From: Litoditis marina | Lineage: Eukaryota; Nematoda; Chromadorea; Rhabditida; Rhabditidae | Assembly (NCBI GenBank): GCA_964036275.1 | Contig: OZ038434.1 | Location: 3,370,560-3,434,559, forward strand | Direction: 5' to 3' | Length of the DNA: 64,000 nucleotides | Program-made: the position numbers and the translations under genes | Shown: positions 45,201-55,300 of the stretch, piece by piece | Position numbering within the stretch: position 1 is the stretch's first letter | Layout of the letters: each line of letters begins with the position of its first letter | Notes under the pieces: generated by a model | Seen by the model: the letters and a program-made list of their open reading frames with translations, nothing else | Databases searched by the model: none | Told to the model about the DNA's origin: nothing

Positions 45201-48200
45201 AATGATGAGTAATACTAAGTGAAGTGACAAGTAAAATATTGAGTAAATTTTCAAAAAATCTGAAATAATGAGAAGATGGTTGGGTGGCTCTTTCCAAAGC
45301 CGTGTTGCTGTATCTGCAGCTGTGTTTGTAGTTTAAAGAAGGACGATTAGGTGAACCAATCTCGTGTCAACGGTCCTCTAAACTGCAACGGAAAAATGTA
45401 TTGCAGTTTAAAGGACTGAACCGTTGCGATTGGACCACATAATCGTCCTTCTTTAATACTGGTTCTCCGGTCGAAATTCGTAGTTCTCTATGAAGAACTT
45501 GGAAATCATCTTTTCTCAAAGTTTTGCAGTTTTAAATTGTTTCCCCAACTGTTCCGTGAAAAAAACGTACTTGGCGGCGGTGATGGTGGGCGAATGAAGC
45601 ACGAATTCCTCCGTCTTCTCATCGTAAGTTGCCGTCGTTTCTAACTTGGACAGGTTCGTTCCTGAATAATGTTATGATGTGTAGGTCAAATGATAAGGAA
45701 CTGCCACTTTTCCGTTTGTCAGTGTACGCCATTTGATATTCATAGCACCATGTTCTGGAAAATAGGTTAAACCCATTACTATGACCTCTCTGCGAAATTT
45801 TGAAAACTTTTACTCATGGGAACACAAATTTTCCAGCTTTCGGCGCCATCTGGCGCCAGCGCCAAGCGTCAGACATAACGTGACATCACCAAACTTCCGG
45901 GGCCGCGCTAATATCGCTATCCTCTCCTTAGATGCCAGAAAAAAGGTTGTTTGATCTAGGAAGGCTTATTTTTTTCCGAATTTTTCTACTATTTTCCAAA
46001 CGAACCATGTCCCAGTTCGGTCTGCGCGTACGTTCCCACCACTCCACGGACCAACGCCAGAGTAAGCCTAAAACGAAGAAAACTCGTACCAGCAAACTGA
46101 AGACAGTGGACTATTAAAGAATGACGATTATGTGGTCCAATCACAACGCAATACATTTTTCAATTGCAGTTTAAAGGACCGTTGACACGGGATTGGTCCA
46201 CATAATCGTCCTTCTTTAATGTGAGAAAATTTTCGAGAAAGAAATTCATATATTTGGTTTTTTTTTTCATTTACAATCTTAGAATGTGACAATCGCTCAT
46301 CATCATCAGAAACAAAGAAAATTCGAGAGAAACTAAAATGGAATAAAGGCATAGTGGCTATTGGGGGACTGTGATGCTGTGAAATACTTCAAAAATCAAT
46401 ATGTGTGCTTTTCAATAATTAAAAACAACGAACCACTCGTCCATCTGCTCTTCGTCCGTTTGTCCTTGTAGTGTGGGAATGAACATGATGTAGTGAAGAG
46501 ACATAGCATGCAGGTCCCGGCCCATGACCAAACTACAAATATTGAACAGGATATAGCAAGGCTCATTCATGACCAAACTACAAAAGTGTAGACGGGTACG
46601 ATATAAGGCCGTTCTTTCCCAAGCAATACCTTTTTCTTTGCAAACTTATTCTTCCCCTTTTCTTTTATTCCTTATCTCGTTTTTCTCAGTTTTTATCTGT
46701 TTCCCTAAACTGTTCGATGAAGAAACGTCGTATGTAGCACTATCCCGCTTTGTTTGTAGTTTAGTACTCGTTTTCCGGTCGAAATTCGTAAATTATGGCG
46801 TTTGTCAAGTTCAAACTTCCTGCAAAAAAATTAATGTTGCAAGAAGCTTTTTTCTTGAACTTCAATAAATCGCGAGTGTGGTAGTAGTATATAGATCACA
46901 CCATTTCCTACTGAGACTCCTACAGTAACCTTACAAACTTTCCGAATGCTGTTTTGAAGCTGAAAATAAAATTTAAGGAAAAATCTCTTGTATATTTAAT
47001 CTCTTGTATATTTAGTCTACCTGAGAACGAGAGGGAGGTACGAAAATCCTGAACTTCTCCGATCAAAAGTAAGTGAGCAAAACGGCTCGGAACTTTCCAA
47101 GTCCTACTGTAGGGGTCTCAGTGGGAATGGAAAAGACTATACTACTCAAAGCGTACCCTTGGAAATACATTCCTTCTCCGAAAAAATCTGCTCCGTCTAT
47201 TTGATCCGTATTATCGGTCATGGCCACAATCTTAATAAATATCTATGATTGGAATGAAATAGAAACTTTAGAAATTTGAATAAAATAGGATTAGAGGAAC
47301 ATTTCACCTGAAAAAATGAAAACTGAACACACACTGAAAATAAATATTTCTGATTATTGGGTTTTTCGAAGACATTAGTTCTATTCTGACTTTGAGTGAA
47401 GAATAGTTCAGTGACACGACAGGGTGGGATGAATTATACATTCGTTCGTTATTCGCGTAACACTTCCATATTTTCACTACTTATGATCCAAACAATTAAA
47501 ATTGCGTAAATAGACTACAGGAGTCGTCTAGGAGAAAGCAGGGAAAACTCCAATATGCTGTGTTTGTAGTTTGATCCCTCGGTACTTCAATAGCAATCGC
47601 TCTGTCTGAGGTGAACCCTGTGCGTAGATCAAACTACAACTTAGGTCAAATGACATTCTCTACGAACCTTCCTCGCCCCGTTGTCGTATCTCTGTTCTCT
47701 GTCCATGAACTCAACCGGAATCGGATCCCGGAATTCCGGCTTAGATTCCACAAATTCCAGAATCTCGCGACGACGCTGAAATGGACCGTTCAGCTTTGCA
47801 AAAAATATTCAGATAAGGGAAATGCTTAGATACTATATCCAAAATAGAAGAAAGAAAAACGAGAGAGGAAGAGAAAGAGGAAAAGAGAGAGGAAAGAAAG
47901 TGAAAGTAAACCACTAAGCAACAATATTTCCAGCAATAATATGCCTAGGGTTCAAGGCTTAGAAAGAAAGTGATACGTTTTGCCTCTGCCCTAAAAACTT
48001 TCTCGAGTTTCCAACTAAATTTGTCAAACAGTCACTGTATGTTCTGTCTCAAATTGCTTGCGAAGAAGAAATTCTACAAAATTACTTTTTTTATAATAAA
48101 AAAAGTCGTGTAGACATCAGAAATATGAAAATGTCAAACCTGTAGTACGTCATCGCCTCCGTGTAGAAAAGAGCTCATTTTGGATACGGCGAAGGTGCCG

Positions 48201-48259
48201 GTTCGACGTTCTTTGGTGATGTCCGGGTTGTCTCCCGCACGGATAAGAGGGTTCGACAT
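39245..48259 (-). CDS. ACOX1: Peroxisomal acyl-CoA oxidase
   Basis: FAD enzyme of the first step of peroxisomal beta-oxidation: acyl-CoA to trans-2-enoyl-CoA with release of H2O2. Exons (complement): 48140-48259, 47668-47775, 47157-47230, 46434-46532, 46006-46067, 45571-45661, 44748-44884, 44353-44468, 44046-44105, 43718-43827, 43244-43361, 42755-42853, 42355-42491, 41871-42036, 41248-41346, 40666-40809, 40250-40378, 39552-39629, 39245-39307. 2010 bases, 669 residues (human ACOX1 660). Key motifs: [46 protein letters not shown] and [13 protein letters not shown] (acyl-CoA dehydrogenase middle domain), [30 protein letters not shown] and [12 protein letters not shown] (the E of EGEN aligns with the catalytic base). 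The protein ends SKL, a type 1 peroxisomal signal. ATTTCCAG lies two bases before the ATG. Start-exon sequence is repeated twice more upstream. Confidence 0.96.
39640..39955 (-). repeat. About 36-bp minisatellite in the ACOX intron 39630-40249
   Basis: Roughly nine units of the type GACGTCAGACAGTTAGAGA plus GGGAGGGAAGA, spaced about 36 bp and slightly diverged, grading into GA microsatellite up to 40230. Confidence 0.8.
43429..43568. mobile_element. TATAC-ended MITE, copy 4 of 4
   Basis: 140 bp from TATACC to AGTATA in the ACOX intron 43362-43717. Terminal inverted repeats of about 30 bp include AATAGTCACGTAAAG and TTTCACGTGACTGTGCAAGT. The best-preserved pair of ends in the family. Confidence 0.7.
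45333..45456. mobile_element. TTAAAGAAGGACGATTA-ended MITE, copy 1
   Basis: 124 bp in the ACOX intron 44885-45570. TTAAAGAAGGACGATTAGGT at the left pairs with ACATAATCGTCCTTCTTTAA at the right; internal CGGTCCTCTAAACTGCAA pairs with TTGCAGTTTAAAGGACTG. Confidence 0.78.
46114..46219. mobile_element. TTAAAGAAGGACGATTA-ended MITE, copy 2
   Basis: 106 bp in the ACOX intron 46068-46433. Same ends and internal motif (GCAGTTTAAAGGACCGTTGA) as 45333-45456, about 0.8 kb away in the same gene. Confidence 0.78.
47561..47640. repeat. GTAGTTTGATC-ended inverted repeat, 80 bp
   Basis: TGTTTGTAGTTTGATCCC at the left and GCGTAGATCAAACTACAAC at the right. Ends 27 bases before exon 2 of ACOX (47668-47775). 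Similar ends recur across the window. Confidence 0.65.
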
Positions 48260-48570
48260 GGCTGGAAATAGGAGGGAATTACTAGTTGAAATACATAGAA
48301 AGAGAGAGAGAAGGAGAGAGAAGAGGGGATAGAGAGAGAGAGAGAGAGACCGGGGAAATGAACTTGTCTCCCTAACAGATAAGAGGGTTCGACATGGCCG
48401 GTAAAATGTGGAAATACAAGAAGGAATACAAGTTAAAATACGGGGAAATAACTAGTGGAAATACGTATAGAGAGAAAGAAAGAGATAGAGGGAGGAGGAT
48501 AGAGAAAGAGAGAGACACCGGAGAAGTGAACTTGTCGCCCGCACGGATCAGAGGGTTCGACATGGCTGGG
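48260..48570 (-). repeat. Two extra partial copies of the ACOX start exon with GA-rich spacers
   Basis: CATGTCGAACCCTCT on the minus strand occurs at the true start (about 48259) and again near 48397 and 48561. The outermost copy keeps [10 protein letters not shown] and a CCCAG acceptor; the middle copy has a stop (ATCTGTTAG) and lacks the acceptor AG. Spacers are GA microsatellite. A minisatellite expansion of exon 1 plus flank. Confidence 0.8.
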
Positions 48571-48736
48571 AATAGGAGGGAATTACTAGTGGAAATACAA
48601 GGAGAGTATAAGTAGAAATACAAGGAGAAAGACGGCGAAAAACACAGGGCGAAATACAGGGAGAAATACAAATAGAAAAAGAAATAGAAATACATAAAAC
48701 CACAAGAAACAGGCAGATAGATAAAGAGAAGGAGTA

Positions 48737-49050
48737 GGTGAACTTCTTCCCGAACCGACTCTTCCCGAACCAAAATCGAACCGATTCTTCCCGAACCAGG
48801 TGGTTCGTTTCAAAACCGAACCAAATTAAGGCTGAAAAAGGTGGAACCGAACCAGGTTAACTAATTAATGCTAAAGTTGGTCGACTACGTACAGTTTATT
48901 AGGGTTTGGTTCGGTTTTATATCAGTTTGAGTACGTAAGTGGTTCGGTTTTTCACCGAACCAACTGGTTCGGAAAGGTTTTTACCGAACCAACTGGTTCG
49001 GAAAGGTTCGGTTTTGGTTCGGGAAGAGTCGGTTCGGGAAGAAATTTGCC
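48737..49050. mobile_element. Foldback MITE, TTCGGTTC-rich, 9-bp target duplication (copy 2)
   Basis: 314 bp. The left end is GGTGAACTTCTTCCCGAACC, the right end, on the other strand, GGCAAATTTCTTCCCGAACC. It is flanked by identical GAAGGAGTA at 48728-48736 and 49051-49059. Second copy of the 2487-2776 family, here upstream of ACOX. Confidence 0.88.
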
Positions 49051-49199
49051 GAAGGAGTATAAGGGGACTTGACAAATAGATAACTTCATGAGGTAACAGT
49101 ACGTATTACGTATGGAAATAACAAAGTACATAAGTACTAGGATACACGATAAAAGCAGAGGTAGTTGAAAGGTCGATTTGAGAAAACTCGATAAAGGAT

Positions 49200-49248
49200 G
49201 GAGAATAATCTTGAAGAAAGGCAGGCAGATAGCTAGAGAGAACGAGAG

Positions 49249-49287
<39 letters not shown>

Positions 49288-49340
49288 AGAGCGAGAGGGG
49301 GGGCAAACAAGAGAGAGAGAGAGAGAGAGAGAAAGACAAA
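49200..49340 (-). repeat. GA microsatellite upstream of ACOX
   Basis: (GA)n with GAGCGAGC interruptions. Further intergenic sequence 49341-50052 is AT-rich with nothing recognisable. Confidence 0.7.
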
Positions 49341-50052
49341 GACAAAAAGGAAAATCGAGGCAAAGAGCAATGAACGAAAATTATCGTCCAAGAATAAAAT
49401 ATACTTAAATGAACTATGAAAAAGTGTGTCAAAATAACCAAAACTCAATAGGAAATGAAGATACACAGACTGTGACGAAATAATCTTCTACAAACTCGAA
49501 AGAAATGGAATTACTCAATTAGGCTCTTACTACATCTTCTCAAATCAAATACCCAATAATGAATACGATACTAACTAACAATGTATTCATATAAACTATG
49601 TAATAACGATCTTGTTGTTAGCACGTTCTAGCCCCAACAACCGTCTAGCAATATGGGTAGTAGTTTGTATAGCAGCCGGCCCATATCAGTTCATAGTAGA
49701 CTACACTTTGATAGACTAGAATGCGAACAATCAAAGTACATCCCCAATATATTTGGGGAACAAAACTGAGTTAGTTTTTGCAGAACATCAAAAAACATCT
49801 TCTGTTCTTAGAAGGACAAAAGCAGGTGAACTAACTATAAATTACTTTGAACTTAAGTAACATATAAGTTTTCGCTCATATTTCCATTCTCTTGTATTGA
49901 ATTGTGTTTTTCATATTTCTTCGAAAGTTTCATGTTATGAAACTCCCCTTTATTGTACTATAATAATAAACTTTTGCACATATTTATTATTTCAACCTAA
50001 AACTTAATAACAACGATGATAACGAAATTGGCCCAAACAAGAACAAACACTA

Positions 50053-51833
50053 ATTCATGAAAAAGTGGGGGCCCAACGAATGTAAGATTTGTCTTCTGCT
50101 GTGCGCCCCTTAGACAACTACTCTCAAATGGAATAGCTACTGCTACAAAAATCGAAAAATACTAATATACTCAAGTATAACTGTTCATTACAAACATACA
50201 AAAGTCGTAAAATATTTTCTCAAACCTGTAAACTAGAATCTACAAGTCACAGCTGCGAAAGAGAGAACACCTTTGACTAATATGACAAACGTTATAGCAC
50301 CTAGAATTGAAGTAATGACAAAAAATGCCAACCATTGTGTACAAAACCAAGAACTCTATAATTGAGTAGGTTGAGTTAACATCTGTGATTTGTAGATTCT
50401 AGTTTACAGGTTTGAGAAAATATTTTACGACTTTTGTATGTTTGTAATGAACAGTTATACTTGAGTATATTAGTATTTTTCGATTTTTGTAGCAGTAGCT
50501 ATTCCATTTGAGAGTAGTTGTCTAAGGGGCGCACAGCAGAAGACAAATCTTACATTCGTTGGGCCCCCACTTTTTCATGAATTTTTCTCTTTTTGTATAC
50601 ATGCCGTAGGTATGTGGTTTGATCTGTACGGTGCAGATAAAATTGTTTTCTTGATGAACCTTTTGTCAAGTATTACCATCATTCGGAAAAATTATGACGT
50701 CAACATTGCAGTTCTAGAAACTTACTTCATCTGCCCTTCAGAATCGCAGAATACGTCATGTTTGAATGAAGTTTCATCGTGAATTGACCATTTTTAAGAA
50801 ACTTCCAGCATTCGAAAACATATTTCACGTCAATTTTTTTTAAAAGTTGACGTCATCTGGCCTTCTGAATTCCAGAATAAGTCATATTTAGATGAAGTTT
50901 TATCGTTAATATACCACTTTGAGATATTTTCAGCATTTGAAAATATATGTGACGTCAACTTTGCACTTTTCAAAAATGACGTCATCTGGTCTCCAGAATC
51001 CCAGAATACGTCACTCTTAGATTGAGTTTCACCGTTAATTGACCCTTTCTAAGACATTTTCATCATTTGAAAATATATGTGACGTCAACTTTGCACTTTT
51101 CAAAAATGACGTCATCTGGTCTCCAGAATCCCAGAATACGTCACTCTTAGATTGAGTTTCACCGTTAATTGACCCTTTCTAAGATATTACCATCATTTGA
51201 AAATATATGTGACGTCAACTTTGCACTTTTCAAAAATGACGTCATCCGAGCTCCAGAATACTCGATGACGTCATCAGTAGAAGACTTACATCTAAATCGA
51301 TGTCAGTTCATGTCGTGGTATCATACTTCAAATTTTACTTGAATTGGTTAGGACTGAGCTGAGTTATAACGCAATTTGATTTACCCCGACAGAGAGGGCG
51401 AGAGAGTGCACGAAATGAAGAGACGCAGAGACATTTTCAAAGACCTATAACTTGATGAAAAATAATTTTTTTCGAAAAAAAGTTTGCGCCCCCAAGGTTT
51501 GAGTGGTATATCTATCGTGTCCGAAATTTTCAGTCAAATCGGTTCATACATAAAAATTTCCCAGGAGTGCGCACCTACACAGACACACACACACACACAC
51601 ACGACGGAAGTTGGCGCTCTTGATGAAGCGAAAACGTCATAACTTGGCTCAAACTTGACCGATTTCGTTCAAATTTCGAACATAGCTTGTAAATGTGCCA
51701 TAGAAAATCAGCAAATCATAAAAAGTTCTGATTTGCACAAGTGGACCTTTTTGAGAGTGAACTAAAAAAATGAAAGCGCGCATTAGCCGGACCAAAGACA
51801 AATCTCGCACAGCGCTTCGCGCTGCGCGCGATT
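50053..51833 (-). mobile_element. Composite transposon-like element, copy B
   Basis: About 1780 bp, inverted relative to copy A (34558-36205). It begins with the foldback (50053-50582), continues through near-identical tandem units of 130 bp (repeat starts near 50941, 51071 and 51201) and ends in CGCTTCGCGCTGCGCGCGATT. Nine perfect TGACGTCA sites. The CA microsatellite at 51589-51602 stands where copy A has TCTG repeats. No coding frame. Confidence 0.85.
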
Positions 51834-52390
51834 TTCTATAACTCGCTACAAATACCTACTTTGATAACAAACAACGAAGAACCAATCAGCAAACAAGGTG
51901 ACCCGTGCTGTCTTATGACTACAACATACAGAGTAAAATGAAAAATTAGAAAGGAATGAACAATATAACAGAGAAATGAAATAACTCGAAAATGAGTATT
52001 TGATTATCCACAATCGTCTAACTTGGTGAAATGACGTAATCAAATCAATGGAACTTGACTGGGAAAACAGGATTTGGCATGTAGCCCAACGAAGACCACC
52101 CATTATCATTAGATGCGACTATGCGCGGTTTTATATTCTTCAAGACCTCAAGTTACCCAAAACATTACCGAAACAACCAACAATCTAAATAGTCAGTCAT
52201 TCCTGGGTGGTTCGTAGTGTTCTCTAAACTCTCTCGAAGTTGCGTGGTCTGACGTTATCTGTCATTCAAAACTCATCGACTGGCAATTACAGTGGTGCAA
52301 CTATCTACTTCCTAATACTACCGCAAGACGAATCCTATTCATATATTTCTTATCTCATTCCTAGTCGGAAAATAGAGAAAGACACCCGTT

Positions 52391-55300
52391 TCAATGACTG
52401 CGTAGGAACTTTTCATAGACGACCAAATATGTCTTGGCTGCTCGATTAGCGAACACAGCGTCATTGGGATGAAGGAAATCGGTGATGGACACCTCCCCCT
52501 CCATGTCCCCTTCCAACTCCTCTTTTTTCTCGTCCAGCGGTTCCCTGGGTGGTCGCTGGCCTTCATAATGAGCACGACTCATTTGTCGCAGAAACTCGTG
52601 TCTGAAACACATATAATCATCAAATAGACTATATTTAACCAGGTTTTTCTTACTATAAAATAGTTAACATCCAATATTAACAAATAACTGTGACAATCAA
52701 TAATTTATCACCATTTATATAAGAAAGCAATGTATTGATTTACATGTATAGTGTTGACGTACCTAGTTTTGATGTTGCTGAGAGAACATCGCAGAATGAA
52801 TGGATTTCTCGAAATGACGTCATTCGACAGCCCCATGACGCGATAGACGTAGTGATAGTTGCCAGATATATACTTGGCATCTGCAATGGAGGAAAGTAAA
52901 CACTTGATCACAGACTGTTATCACACTATTTCGATGTGAAAAGACTACAAAAATGGTAAACGTTTACCGCCTGCAAACTTTTCACCGATAGATGTGGCCT
53001 TCCATCATTTTCTAACTGTAAGAAACAAATTGAAAACACACAGAGCAATATTTCATCTCTAAAAAGTGACTAGATATTCTTTCCATCGTCAGTCAAAGTA
53101 TTCTCAAATGAAAACTTTTTCGAATGGTAGAGGTAGTATGCTGAATATATTCAAAACTCATAAAAATCAATGAACTGACCCATCATGAACAGTCGCGGAT
53201 CTTCGAGCAGCATTCGTTTGATTTCATTCGATGTGAATAGAAGCTCCTTGTTGAACAGGTTAACCAACCTCTGAATAAGAAAAATGAATCAATACATAAT
53301 CACACTACAACTAACAGAACTTTCAGTACATCACCATCAATACAGTACATTCTAAACATTATAATGGGCTATGGTATATTTCGGGATATAATATACTATG
53401 CGGTTCGTACCTGCAGTGGTCCCAGGCCAAACATGACTAATCGCGGCTCTTTTATCACGACCGAACGAACATCGTTGCCTGAAAAATGGTATAACATCGT
53501 ATATCCATCTCCTCTCATCTCTATTTCTGCAGATGTTTCCCCCTTGATTGGAATGCTAGATTCTACCGATGATCATTGTGAACATAGTCTGGTATCACTT
53601 GGGTGAATCTTCCTGGAGCCGCATTATTCCTTATAACCGGAAAAACGTGAAAATATTACATTCTCCAATCTCTAACATGATAGTAATCCTCTGCTAACGT
53701 TATCCAGTCTAATAGTACAACTACGCTACTATTTGAGCAGCAAGAACGATGACATAGTAGCTGTTGATGAGGAGATAATAACAAACTAACCAGAAAGTGC
53801 AAACTGTTTCTGAATCCATCCAAGACGGGCATCCATTGTACGAACATCCATGTTCAGCCAGTAACTGAAAAAAAACAGTTTAGACTTGATAGTTAACAAA
53901 TTTCTCATATTTTTGAATTTTAATTCGAATGATAACCAAAGTTAAAAACAAAGAGCTAACCGGAATTCCTTGATGATTTTCACGATACTCGCCGCGTTGA
54001 ACTTCTTCGATTCCAGATAGTTTACTCGAGCCTGGAAGTATAATCTAGTAGAGTGTTCCCAATAGTCAGAAATATAATCTCCTTTCGCTAATACCGTGAA
54101 AATCTGCCTATTCCTCATGTGACAGTAAATATGAAATTTCTCGTGTTTACTTCGGGAACGGGTTTTCGTAAAATAGTCGTACATAGTTTACTGGTGAGTG
54201 ATGAATAACAGTTGGGTCAGTTGGGTGGAACATGCAAGGATAATACAATAATTTGAGTCGCGTGTAGATCTATATTTTATAAAGGCGGACGGGGGTTTTG
54301 ACATGATTTTTCACCCTTGCTGTATTTCCGCGCGCGTAGCGCGCCATGCCGTATAGACTTTTTGTTCATTTTAAAAATTCCTGTATATAAATATCGTCAG
54401 GTCGCGATTCATGTATGAATTTTGTGAAAATGTACATGCACGCGTGCACAGTACGTCCAAACGTTGTGCACTTTCCGCCAAAAATTTAAATTTTCGTGTT
54501 TCAGGAGTTGTAGTGGCTGGCATGTTAATTTTTACGAATCGCTGTAATAATAAAAAAGTTTGCCTAAATAGTTTCCAATCGATTGAGCAATGAATTTTTT
54601 TTTCTAGTTCTGCGCGGCGCGCGCTGCGCGTGTTTTAAAAAGGTAAACTTTTTGCAAAAAAAACTTGTTTTTTGATTTTCTCAAAAACAGCGAATGAGCT
54701 CGTGCTAAAAAGTATACTGGGTCGTAGAACTTTTGACGGCGGTCATTCTGAAGCAAAAAATTTGGGTGCAGCCGCAACTTTACGCGCGGCGCGCGCGCGA
54801 CAAGCGCGATTTTCAGATCTCAGAGATGAAAAGTCGTGAAAACACAAGCTCTACGGCGACAGAACCGTATTAGGCCACTAAATTCGAATCTTTAAGAAAA
54901 TTTCGAGATTATTGATTTTATCGATTTTTAGGGCCCGAAACGTGTTTTTGGCGAAATTGAGCCCCGTTGCACGCTTCTAGCAACCGGCGGAATGAATTTG
55001 AGGAGCTAAAATTGGTTTCAAATTGTGCGCAAAACTTGGGCGCATCTGAGTAGTTGCAAATTTTGCAATTTCTGCATGCGCGCGGCGCGTAATGACGCGT
55101 AGATCAAAAAATTTTCAAAAACGGCAAAAGTCAGACTTGTTCGATTGGGCTGAAATTTGGAACATGTATAGATTAAGCCAGTCCGCATCTTTGCTGAAAT
55201 TTTCGAAAAATTTCGTAAAGTTGCGCGCGCACGCTGTAACGTTGAAATTTCAAAGTAGGTCAAATTTTTTTTGACCTACATCATTTTGTTCGTCTTGTTT

